Position numbers and translations under genes: made by a program
In this document: piece by piece, positions 35,601-42,733 of the stretch
Position numbering within the stretch: position 1 is the stretch's first letter
Layout of the letters: every line of letters begins with the position of its first letter
The notes under the pieces: generated by a model
Databases searched by the model: none
What the model was told of the DNA's origin: nothing
Seen by the model: the letters and a program-made list of their open reading frames with translations, nothing else
Assembly: GCA_037783545.1 (NCBI GenBank)
Contig: JBBELK010000461.1
Coordinates: forward strand, 1,054,001 to 1,118,000
From: Henricia sp. BOLD:AAB3569
Lineage: Eukaryota > Echinodermata > Asteroidea > Spinulosida > Echinasteridae
Reading direction: 5' to 3'
DNA: 64,000 nucleotides

Positions 35601-38600
35601 ACAATAACAATAATTTTTAAAACACCACAGGAACAGGGCCCAATTTCATAGAGCTGCTTAAGCGCTAGCTGAAAACGTGTGCTTACTGCAGGAGAAAAGT
35701 TGTGCTAACGTTAAGGCTATTTCACGGCCGCGGCGTGCTTAAGCATGCACGCGCTTGGAAACTGCCATTGTGGCGTCACTATCTTAAGCAAAATTTGGCT
35801 CTGCGGTTAAGGGAGGTTTTCAGTTGCTTACCGTTAACGATGTCTATGAAATAGCCTGACGCTCGGTTAACGGTAAATGGGCTGTTAAACAGCTATGAAA
35901 TTGGGCCCAGGGATAGCCTCTAACTGAGGATCACACCCACTTTGTTTCAGATGCAGTCTTATTTTGATACGTATCAGGAGTACTTTGACGATAACCTTCC
36001 CGATCTCTGTCAACACTTCAAGCATCAGTGCCTAACTCCAGACCTCTACATCATTGATTGGTAGGTCCAATTTCACCATGAACCTCAAATAAGTGTCAGA
36101 AAATTATTGAATGAGGTCCTTGCATGATTGCGTTCAAAAGGTTTTACATGCAAATGTAATGTTTTAATATCGATCACAACGTCATAAAAGTCAACGTCGC
36201 AGCAGCCTACATGGTAACGACGCGAGGGAGTCATTGTTCATGCAAGTATAGCCTCGCTGTTCTGCCAATATGGCAATTCCGTGCAAGTAGCGAGTGAATG
36301 CAACCACTTTGGTTTTTCGCCATTCTAGAGCCTATTTTGGTGATTGACATTTTCCTACAAATAATTTGTAGCCAATCCCAATCAGTGAGGAACAACTGCA
36401 CTACCGTGATTCGAGACCACCAGTTGGCTTCATAGCTCAATAGGTAGGGCACCTGCACGTTAAATAGAAGGTCTGTGGATCGGAGCCAAGTTGTTTTTCA
36501 CTGCATCCAGATTTCACAAACTCATGGACATGGTCCACGTTTCTATAGATCCTTTGCACCGGCAGCCATGACAGGGGGGCAGGTTTTCTACAAAGTGCCT
36601 TCTCGTGCATGATGCACAGTGACAATGTTCTATAGTATACTTTATTTTCTCTCTAATTAAAAGAAAAAACTTTTATTTGTTGTAATAAGATAATTAATAA
36701 AACCTTCCTGTACACATTTCCAATTAACTTACATAAGAGAGCAGACACTTGTGGGACATGATCTTGTTACATAAAATTGGGATAAATGGGTGCCCTATTG
36801 TATAATGTCAACTTGTTGGGGGTTCGAGCCCCACTTCGACCAACGTGTCTGTGTCCCTGGGCAAGGCACTTAATCCCAGTTGCCTCGTCAACCCAAGCGA
36901 TATATGGGAAGCTGTTAAGAGGAATGCCACAATCTAACTGCTGATAGGGTTGTGCGCCTGACCAGCAGCCACCTAGTTGAAGTGAAATGGTTCTGGTGAT
37001 TCCCTGATGGCAGCGGTAATAATGGTAACAGCGCCTTGAGCACCCTGCAGGGTGGGTATGTGCGCTATACAAAAACTATGGATGCTAGGATAGGGCGACA
37101 ATTTGTGTGTAAAAAAGGTATATTAGGGCGACACGCTCAATAGGGCGACAATTTGATGTCTCCCTAATATTTATTTTTTTTAAAAACCATTTTTTTGTTT
37201 GGTCAAAAATCATTTTTTTTAAATCGAGAACCATTTTTATTAGGTCTAGAACCAATTTTCTTAGGTCTGTAACCATTTTTGGAAGCTTTGGGTAAAAAAA
37301 TAAGGTGTCATTTTAAGTGACTCTTCCAAAATTTTGGTGGTCCCCGGGGAGAGGCTTCCCGAAATGTCGTCCTATTGCTGCATCCAGAGTTCTTACAATT
37401 CTAATCATTATTATTATTATATTCCAGGATGTACACCTTATACAGCAAGTCTCTTCCATTAGACGTTGCCTGCCGCGTCTGGGACATTTTTTTCCGAGAT
37501 GGCGAGGAGTTTATCTTCAGGACAGCTTTAGGTAAGACAGAGATGAATAGTTGAAAGCAATGTCGGGTTTTCAGACTGGAGATTGAGTTGGAAGTGGTGT
37601 GTTTAAAACTGTTAAGTTTAGATAAGTTGATGAAAGCAATAGACCCTTATCACGGTGCGGCCATCTTCCCTTTTTCCATATTAAAATGAACGTAACGAAA
37701 GCGAGGCTTGCCGAAATAAAATAGTTTGGCCCCGTGTTGAAAATGTTCATTGTGTGCATCACAATGACATGCGCGCGGTGCGATCAAGAAAACGCGCAGC
37801 GCGGACATTGATTCTCTCAAAACAACAACGGAAGACTGGACGCGCAGACACGCACACGCACTGATCATGCCTGTGTGCCCGACACGTACACGTACTATGC
37901 AGTGGGGAACAAGACAAAGATGGGCGCACCGTGATAAAGGTCTATTGTTTCAGAGTGGAGGTTTGCAGTGTGTGAAAAACCTCCTTTTCAGCTGATTTCC
38001 ACTTTTTCTCAGACTTTTTTCTGTGCTTAAGTTTAGGATATATTTTATTTTCTTCTTTCTCATTGAAGGTATATGAACTCCTCAAAAAAAGTTAGGAAAG
38101 TCAAGTTTGACTGACGATTTCTCTCTTGTTGCAAAATAATTTTCCTTGAATTTTATATCATTGGAAAGCCCTGATATTCCTCTTTACGATGATGTGTCAT
38201 TTGTTATGATTAAGCAATTGGGGGATGTGCAGCACAGCTGAATACGGGGGCGGGTGTAAAGTGAAATGTCACAAAATGCATTGCTATTGTCAAAAATTGC
38301 ATTGACACATTCCCATCCTCCAAGCAAAAGGGGAATGCACTGCATGACAATGGCAGTGAATTTTGTGACATTTCACTTTCCACCCACCCCTGTATTCCGC
38401 TATACTGCACATCCCCCAATTGATTAATCATAACAAATGACACATCACTGTAAAGAGGAATAACAGGGCTTTCCAATGATACCATTTTCAACATTTTTCA
38501 AGAGAGAAATCGTCAGTCAAACTTGACTTTCCGAACTTTTTTTGATAGGATTGACAATTGAAAGATGAATTTAGAAACGCGAGAAAATGACAGTGCCCTG

Positions 38601-39424
38601 ACTGGGATTCAAACCCAGGTCCTTGGCATACATGGCCAATTGCTCTACCAACTGAGCTATCTGGGCATCCCGTCGGAGCACCACAACAATCTCGTGTTTG
38701 CCTCTCTTTTTCCAACAATGCAGTGGGGCAAATCCATGCCAACCAATTGGCTATACCGATGGCCTTTCTCATTGTTTACTGCTCCCTGTGTTAGGTAGAA
38801 CTTAGTGTTTGTGTCCGTGGGCAAGACAGTTAATCTCAATTGCCTCGTCCACCCGAGAGATATTTGGGGAGCTGTTAGGGGGAATACCCCAATCTAAGTG
38901 TTGATAGGGTTGTGCACCTTGGCCAGGCAGCCAACTAGTTGAATCAAAATGGTTGTAGTGATTCCTTGATGGCAGCAATAATAATGGCAACAGTGCCAGG
39001 AGTACATCTAGCATAGACATGTGCGTTATAGACCGTATCGAATAGCCGCCATTTCGTGGGGCACCTTTTGTTACTTAAACCGTTCAACAATGGAAGCACA
39101 ATATGTGCAACCATGCATGTCCTCGAGGGACAGAGAAACTGCCCCACGAAATGGCGGCTATTCGATACGGTCTATACAAGAATCTACCATTATTATTATT
39201 ACATTAGTATTTCCTTTCTTCTATGTTTGGGTCCAGCCATCCTTCACATGTATGAAGAAATCCTCATCTCCTTAGAATTCATCCACCTCGCTCAGTTCTT
39301 GACCAAGCTTCCTGAAGACATCGAGTGCGAACGACTCTTTAAGAGTATTGAAGTCATTGATATGCATCAGAAGAAATTTAGTCATGTGCTTGCAACTCAC
39401 TTGGCTAATAATAGCCACAACTGA
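20694..39424 (+). CDS. TBC1D12/TBC1D14: TBC1 domain family member 12/14 orthologue (Rab-GAP family), 11 exons
   Basis: TBC-domain protein. Vertebrate TBC1D12 and TBC1D14 bind RAB11 on recycling endosomes, and TBC1D14 modulates autophagy. Exons: 20694-22015, 28339-28605, 31446-31528, 32336-32453, 32918-33105, 33587-33672, 33908-33979, 34788-34916, 35951-36060, 37428-37531 and 39237-39424. Phases agree throughout, giving 888 codons plus TGA (human 775 and 693). Residues 1-440 are one long acidic, Ser-rich, probably disordered exon. A charged helical stretch (about 530-596, including [17 protein letters not shown]) leads into the TBC domain, about 610-840. The domain has [18 protein letters not shown], the arginine-finger motif [10 protein letters not shown] (I672, D675, R678), GYVQGMSF with the glutamine finger (Y712-V713-Q714), [18 protein letters not shown] and [12 protein letters not shown]. 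The ATG at 20694 is the first in frame and has a G at +4. The last codons form the first unit of the minisatellite at 39386-40120. A single gene matching both vertebrate paralogues is expected in an invertebrate. Confidence 0.95.
22160..22404. mobile_element. Palindromic MITE (about 245 bp)
   Basis: The ends are inverted copies containing TCATTCTATAAATTTGGGGT with a GACAT segment about 40 bases in. They enclose a short AT-rich middle with matched AATGCCTT and AAGGCATT. The target duplication is unclear. It lies at the start of TBC1D12/14 intron 1. Confidence 0.65.
22441..23230 (-). repeat. Dispersed repeat family A, reverse copy split by a hAT-like element
   Basis: The left part (22441-22595) and the right part (23135-23230) are both reverse-orientation family A, with GGGGCTCTCAG, GGGATGAGCT and then GAGCTGATGACTGGAT and CACACCCTGCCTTAGTGGC. 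The interruption is 22596-23134. Confidence 0.7.
22596..23134. mobile_element. hAT-like non-autonomous element (539 bp), 5-bp target duplication GAGCT
   Basis: Termini start CAGTGATCTCCACT and, from the other end, CAGTGTTCTCCACT, with a shared TTTTGTCCGGGCG subterminal block that also repeats inside near 23050-23100. GAGCT lies immediately outside both ends (22591-22595 and 23135-23139). Uninterrupted family A copies read straight through GATGAGCTGA. CAGTG ends fit hAT, but the usual hAT duplication is 8 bp, so the group assignment is tentative. The interior has a long G run and a CGG/CGGGG-rich tract (about 22651-22735). Confidence 0.75.
23241..23391. mobile_element. Hairpin MITE of the TA/GACC group (151 bp)
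   Basis: The ends GACCTTATCGCTAATACCGC and their near-complement are flanked by TA on both sides (23239-23240 and 23392-23393). It abuts the family A copy. Confidence 0.7.
23520..23765 (-). mobile_element. SINE fragments (S4 then S2)
   Basis: A (TTTA)n stretch at 23486-23515 precedes a tRNA-like SINE piece with GAGTGCCTTGCTCAAGGGC, GGAATCGAACC and CTAGACCGCTCGGCCAT. A short S2 piece follows (AAGTGCCTTGCCCAGGGACA), ending near 23765. Confidence 0.6.
24327..24692 (-). mobile_element. tRNA-derived SINE, family S1 (longest copy)
   Basis: Head at the right (TGGCCGAGCGGTTTAGG and GGTTCGAAC read on the minus strand). Tail (AAT)n at the left, about 24327-24340. It includes the segment around CACTCGCAAGCGTGAGG that is shortened in the 25222 copy. 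It lies in TBC1D12/14 intron 1. Confidence 0.88.
25222..25645 (-). mobile_element. tRNA-derived SINE, family S1, with an internal 21-bp expansion
   Basis: Same family and orientation as 24327-24692. Between body and head it carries six copies of a 21-bp unit at 25441-25561, where other copies have a single GGGCACAGGTACCG. Confidence 0.88.
25441..25561. repeat. 21-bp tandem repeat, six units
   Basis: Units start at 25441, 25462, 25483, 25504, 25525 and 25546 with consensus GGGCACAGGTACCGCACCCA plus A. The copies are virtually identical. Because 21 is a multiple of three, long open frames appear on both strands here, and they are by-products. Confidence 0.95.
26076..26345 (-). mobile_element. 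tRNA-derived SINE, family S1, diverged and truncated at the tail
   Basis: Contains GAGACACCGAGGAAACTCC, AGTGCCTTGCTCAAGG and a decayed B box. The left tail is missing. Confidence 0.75.
26987..27286. mobile_element. Non-autonomous Tc1-like element
   Basis: The left end CAGTTGAAGTCAGAAGTTTA follows TA (26985-26986). The right end contains TGTAAACTTCTGACTACAAT. This terminus is the classic Tc1/mariner type known from vertebrate Tc1-like elements. The last 10 bases (ACTACAATTG) are doubled at the right end. There is no transposase frame. Confidence 0.8.
27288..27399. mobile_element. TTAA-target palindromic MITE, family H, one complete arm
   Basis: Inner hairpin around GCAGCTCCAT and ATGGAGCTGC, then GTGGCACAAATTTGGCGCGC and a terminus GCCTGTGCCT followed by TTAA. 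The opposite arm is truncated. A full copy is at 52885-53017 and a mirror half at 29184-29287. Confidence 0.6.
28002..28170. mobile_element. MITE family G, diverged
   Basis: Ends GGGGCTGTCTAAAGTACC and a right terminus CATGGATGGCTCC. The interior resembles 11058-11210 (TGCATACACCAATGTTAAAG). Confidence 0.5.
28820..28955 (-). mobile_element. tRNA-like SINE fragment, family S4
   Basis: AAAGTGCCTTGCCCAAGGGC, GGATTCGAACCC and a tRNA-like CTAGACTACTCGGCCA end. It lies just after TBC1D12/14 exon 2, in intron 2. Confidence 0.6.
29184..29287. mobile_element. TTAA-target palindromic MITE, family H, one complete arm
   Basis: Begins after TTAA with AGGCACAGGCTCGTCAGCAA and reaches the central hairpin (CAGCTCCATG, ATGGAGCTGC). 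The second arm is lost. Confidence 0.6.
31071..31245. mobile_element. pogo/Tigger-like MITE (175 bp), TA target duplication
   Basis: Termini CAGTAAACTCTCATTATAGC and the complement of CAGTAAACTCTCGTTATAAC, flanked by TA (31069-31070 and 31246-31247). A right-end fragment of a relative is at 6897-6962 in an RPL26 intron (GTTATAACGAGAGTTTACTG). It lies in TBC1D12/14 intron 2. Confidence 0.8.
33740..33870 (+). repeat. Dispersed repeat family A, 5' fragment
   Basis: Contains TTTGAGGCAGGGTGCACCAC, TCTGTCTGAAGTGCCTCCC and GAGCTCCTGCACTT, then stops. It lies between TBC1D12/14 exons 6 and 7. Confidence 0.65.
34060..34310. mobile_element. TTAA-target (piggyBac-like) MITE, family B, intact (251 bp)
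   Basis: Begins AGGAGCGTGACCA and ends with its complement. TTAA lies on both sides (34056-34059 and 34311-34314). This is the reference for the interrupted copy at 9073-10200. Confidence 0.85.
35118..35545. mobile_element. SINE pair: S3 (plus, 35118-35230) beside S1 (minus, 35265-35545)
   Basis: The first has CCTCTGTGGCCCTTGTTCG and GTCAGTATGTGGATTGGG. The second has GTGCTCTGGGATCTTTTAAA, CAACGGCTTTACATCCCTTC and a worn head. Both lie in TBC1D12/14 intron 8. Confidence 0.7.
35637..35907. mobile_element. Inverted-repeat element (271 bp) with CAG target duplication
   Basis: Termini GGCCCAATTTCATAGAGCTG and their near-complement, flanked by CAG on both sides (35634-35636 and 35908-35910). Subterminal repeats around CTTAAGC and GGTTAACGG occur. 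It resembles the CTG-flanked element at 9392-10186 in its GGCC plus ATTTCA ends. Confidence 0.7.
36425..36490 (+). repeat. Degenerate tRNA-like sequence
   Basis: ATAGCTCAATAGGTAGGGCA resembles a tRNA D arm. A weakened T-arm region (TCTGTGGATCGGAGCC) lies at normal spacing. Arms do not pair well, so it is a tRNA-derived remnant and not a gene. Confidence 0.45.
36810..37083 (+). mobile_element. tRNA-derived SINE, family S2
   Basis: Opposite orientation to 10246-10577 and very similar along its length: GGGGGTTCGAGCCCCACTTC to TATGTGCGCTATACAA. The first part of the tRNA head is missing. It lies in TBC1D12/14 intron 9. Confidence 0.85.
37642..37942. mobile_element. MITE of the TA/GACC group (301 bp)
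   Basis: The ends GACCCTTATCACGGTGCGGC and their near-complement are flanked by TA (37640-37641 and 37943-37944). The interior has CG-rich TGCGCGCGGTGCG. It lies just after TBC1D12/14 exon 10. Confidence 0.65.
38083..38544. mobile_element. Palindromic MITE (about 460 bp)
   Basis: Arms of about 180 bases: CAAAAAAAGTTAGGAAAGTC at left, inverted at right. Inner matches include GGGGGATGTGCAG with CTGCACATCCCCC and TGACATTTCACTTT with its complement. There is no open frame of note. Confidence 0.75.
38597..38672 (-). repeat. tRNA-like sequence, probably a tRNA pseudogene or SINE head
   Basis: On the minus strand a D arm (TAGCTCAGTTGGTAGAGCA), an anticodon-like stem TTGGC/GCCAA with loop CATGTAT, and a T arm CTGGG/CCCAG with loop TTTGAAT are visible. 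The acceptor stem GCCCAGA against TCAGGGC has one mismatch, the loop lacks the invariant T at position 33, and there is an extra base before the anticodon stem. I therefore do not call a working tRNA. Confidence 0.5.
38800..39028 (+). mobile_element. tRNA-derived SINE, family S2, diverged and head-truncated
   Basis: Follows 36810-37083 from GTGTCCGTGGGCAAG to the ATGTGCGTTATA end, with many substitutions. Confidence 0.7.
39031..39172. mobile_element. Hairpin MITE of the TA/GACC group (142 bp)
   Basis: Inverted ends GACCGTATCGAATAGCCGCC and their complement are near-perfect over about 35 bases with TA outside. It lies about 60 bases upstream of TBC1D12/14 exon 11. Confidence 0.8.
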
Positions 39425-40120
39425 AAAGGGAACCATACAGTCGGGTGCTGGCAGCTCACTTGGCTAATAATAGCCACAACTGAAAAAGGAGCCATCCAGT
39501 CAGGTGCTGGCAACTCACTTGGCTAATAATAGCCACAACTGAAAAGGGAACCAGTCAGTCAACCATTCAGTCAGGTGCTGGCAACTTACATGGCTAATAA
39601 TAACCACAACTGAAAAGGGAACCATACAGTCGGGTGCTGGCAGCTCACTTGGCTAATAATAGCCACAACTGAAAAAGGAACCATCCAGTCAGGTGCTGGC
39701 AACTCACTTGGCTAATAATAGCCACAACTGAAAAGGGAACCAGTCAGTCAACCATTCAGTCAGGTGCTGGCAACTTACATGGCTAATAATAGCCACAACT
39801 GAAAAGAGAACCAGTCAGTCAGGTGCTGGCAACTCACTTGGCTAATAATAGCCACAACTGAAAAGGGAACCAGTCAGTCAGGTGCTGGCAACTCACTTGG
39901 CTAATAATAGCCACAACTGAAAAGGGAACCAGTCAGTCAGGTGCTGGCAACTCACTTGGCTAATAATAACCACAACTGAAAAGGGAACCATTCAGTCAGG
40001 TGCTGGCAACTCACTTGGCTAATAATAGCCACAACTGAAAAGGGAACCGTTCAGTCAACCATTCAGTCAGGTGCTGGCAACTCACATGGCTAATAATAGC
40101 CACAACTGAAAAGGGAACCA
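39386..40120 (+). repeat. Minisatellite (59/71-bp units, 12 copies) that begins inside the last codons of TBC1D12/14
   Basis: Units start at 39386, 39445, 39504, 39575, 39634, 39693, 39764, 39823, 39882, 39941, 40000 and 40071. The first unit is the coding end ([12 protein letters not shown] and TGA). Every later unit repeats these codons with the stop, followed by a short GAAAAGGGAACC and CAGTCAG spacer. The 71-bp units have 12 extra bases. The block 39445-39633 (59, 71, 59) is duplicated at 39634-39822. The array lies in the 3' UTR apart from its first 39 bases. Confidence 0.95.
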
Positions 40121-40328
40121 TTTTCAATGAGGTTTCATAAAACGGAGAGACCCTAAAATATCTTGATCGTGTCCAGTGTATGAAGTAAGTGACCTCATTT
40201 TCTATGATTGATGGTACAATGAATTTTCATGGCTGAAGTTTGTACATTTTAAGTGTTTTAACCATTTCTTTTTTTACACAGAAAATTTGCAATGGATGTA
40301 CATGTATACTTAATTCAGTACACAGTTA

Positions 40329-40619
40329 TGCACCTATCAATTGTTTCTCCTCCCCCCCCCCCCCCCCCCCCCCCCCCCCCGCGCTGCCCCACCCCCTAGG
40401 TGGGGGTTTGGTCACATTTTTCATGCTTCAGGGTGGGGCATTTGACCTGTGTATTTGTTTACAAGAAGCGCATGTTTTGCACCCGAGGGTGGGGATTTTT
40501 GTCACCTAAATGTTGCCCCAGTGGTGGGGATTTTGTCACCAAAAAAAGTGACAATCCCCACCTCTTAGGTGGGGTAGCCCGGGGGAGGGGAGGGGTGGGG
40601 GGAACAATTGATAGGTGCA
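40329..40619. mobile_element. Inverted-repeat MITE (291 bp) with TTA target duplication
   Basis: Ends TGCACCTATCAATTGTT and its complement, TTA at 40326-40328 and 40620-40622. The interior has a pure C run (about 40352-40380), then repeated GGTGGGGATTTTGTCACC-like motifs. It looks PIF/Harbinger-like by target only. Confidence 0.65.
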
Positions 40620-41243
40620 TTATAGCACTGATCTTGATTTGATATGATATGCACAATATACATCCAGATATACAATTATTAAAATTCAGGATCAATTTAT
40701 ATAAAAGATAATATAAAGAACTAATTAAATATGATAACAAATGTAAAGTTTGTACTGTTAGATATTATTACATATCCAGAATTTTGTTTAGCTGTTAATT
40801 TTTCATGGATGCACTAAGCCTTAGCCGGAGATAAAGCCAGCCATAGTCTACCAAAATATCTTTTGCACATGGTATAAACTGAAGGCACATGTGCAAAAAT
40901 GTTAGAAGATTATGAATAATGGATATATACACACATTGTATAAACTGTAGGTGTACATGTAAATAGCGTAAACGAATTCTTGTAGAATAATTATAAAAAA
41001 GCACAAAGTAAAACAATGAAATATGGCAGTTAATATTGATAATGGCACATATTATTGAAAATGATATATTATTGAAAATGGTATATTTTTATGATATCTA
41101 AACTAAACCAGCCTGTATGATGAATTGCGTTTAATTCTCAATTCTGAAAAGGCTGCTTAGTTAAAAACTTGCAAATTAAAAACTGTCAAAGCACTCACAC
41201 GAGACGTGTAAATTTTGAGGCAATTTTGAGATTTAAAAACCTC

Positions 41244-41249
41244 AATAAA
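41244..41249 (+). terminator. Candidate polyadenylation signal for TBC1D12/14
   Basis: AATAAA about 1.8 kb after the stop. Another hexamer is near 42169. The 3' UTR length is therefore uncertain. Confidence 0.25.
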
Positions 41250-41525
41250 ATTATGAGAATAGTAATTTTTCAGTTTATTTCTACATATCATTTAAGTGGA
41301 AACTGAACATTATTCCAGGAACAACTGGTGCTAAGTAGAAATATTGTTCTCAAAGGAAACATTAAAATGTCTTTGACACAAAACTCATGAATTTCAAAAT
41401 TTGGGGTAAGTGATCTAATTTCTTTGTTGAAAATGAAGTCAGTAGACCAAAGCTCAGGAAATCTTGCCCAAACACGGTTCTGCAACATTATCAAAGAGTA
41501 CACATCAAGATAATCTGAGGTGGAT

Positions 41526-42070
41526 ATATACTCTCCAACAAAAGAAACTGTGCATGATAAAAATTGCTGTATTTTTTCAGCCATGGCAGATAACTCGCTG
41601 GAATAAACTGTTAATGAAAGTCCATGAAATCTTTCAAATGGTTAACCGAACTTGAAATGTACAAAATGTGTTCTTCGTGTTCTCAGAGGTTGCTGAAAAC
41701 TGACTTGCCAATATTGAATTCACAAAGTCAGTATCGAGTTTGTCCCCCTTGTGGGCCTCATGGAGCCAATGACACGCGCATAAAAGAGAATATTGACTTT
41801 TGGGTAGTCCTTTTATACGGCTTGCTAACGAGACCTGAACTTTATGGAATTCTGTTACATAACAACCTGTAGGACCCCTATTGTGAAATCAACACCCAGG
41901 CATGCCTAAGACCTGCACTATGCCATGAGCAGGTTTTGAGTGCATAGGGCCTAACCTTTTTCTAACAATGTCAGAGAATATTGTCTGTGAATTTGGTGTT
42001 TATTTTCCACCTTCTTGAAAAAATACAGCAATTTTTACCATGCACAGTTTCTTTTGTTGGAGAGTATATT
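41526..42070. repeat. Inverted-repeat pair of about 52 bp around a 430-bp spacer with small open frames
   Basis: 41526-41582 and 42014-42068 are inverted copies, sharing ACTCTCCAACAAAAGAAACT and AAAATTGCTGTATTTTTTC. Read outward, both arms encode nearly the same peptide (EKIQQFL, then CTVSFVGEYI). The minus-strand arm continues as a 98-codon ATG frame to 41288. The spacer holds a plus-strand frame to 41872 with CSSC and CPPC pairs 26 residues apart. None of this matches a family I know. It could be a degraded element or a duplicated gene fragment. Confidence 0.6.
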
Positions 42071-42269
42071 TGTGTCAAATGTTTGTGGGTGAATATTTTA
42101 GCTTAACATCGAAAGAGGGATTAACACAAGTACGTAAGGCTTAATGAAGGTTCAGTATTTTCTGTTGAATAAAATATGGAATTGATAAAACATTTTCCGT
42201 TTATTTTGTTTGTGCTTTTGGGGGTCGGAAATTGTGGTGTTTTTTTTTTTTACCAGATAAACTCGGCTT

Positions 42270-42425
42270 CAATTAGTTAAGGTGTACCATGGAGGAAGGA
42301 AAGACCATTGAAATGAAACAACCAATCTTGGGGTGAGGGAAAAATCGTAAGGGCCTTACCGGGATTCGAACCCGAGACATCTGACTAATTAGACGATGCT
42401 CTACCAGCTGAGCTACAACTTTACA
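42270..42425 (-). mobile_element. tRNA-derived SINE, family S5
   Basis: The head on the minus strand has TAGCTCAGCTGGTAGAGCA and TCGGGTTCGAATCCCGG. The acceptor strands do not pair, so it is not a tRNA gene. The body (AAGGCCCTTACGATTTTTCC) matches 52441-52545 (plus strand), and a diverged head is at 52250-52330. Confidence 0.65.
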
Positions 42426-42733
42426 AGGCACGTCGGGTGTAGGCCTACATAACATTCATGTCAAAGTGTTCGTGTAATTCTTCCCATAATGATGTATGGA
42501 ACAGATTGCTTCCCAAGAAATCTCAATTTCCTTTTTCCCCCAATGGACAACGAAACAAACTCTTTGGAAAGTTTGACGTGGGTAGTTTGAAGCCTTTTGA
42601 ACGACACGATATTTTCAAGCCCACGTCTAGAGCCACTAGCCCCGCCCCAGGCTCTGCTCTCCCCCGTCATTATCGAGTGTCTAATGGATCGATCTCCCAC
42701 CTATTTCCTCAGGATAAAGCTTTCATTTCCTAA

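Noticed and set aside
38597-38672. A functional tRNA gene
   Set aside because: Acceptor mismatch, an extra base before the anticodon stem and no T at position 33.
42358-42425. A functional tRNA gene
   Set aside because: D and T arms are good but the acceptor and anticodon stems do not pair. The adjoining body is shared with 52441-52545, marking a SINE.
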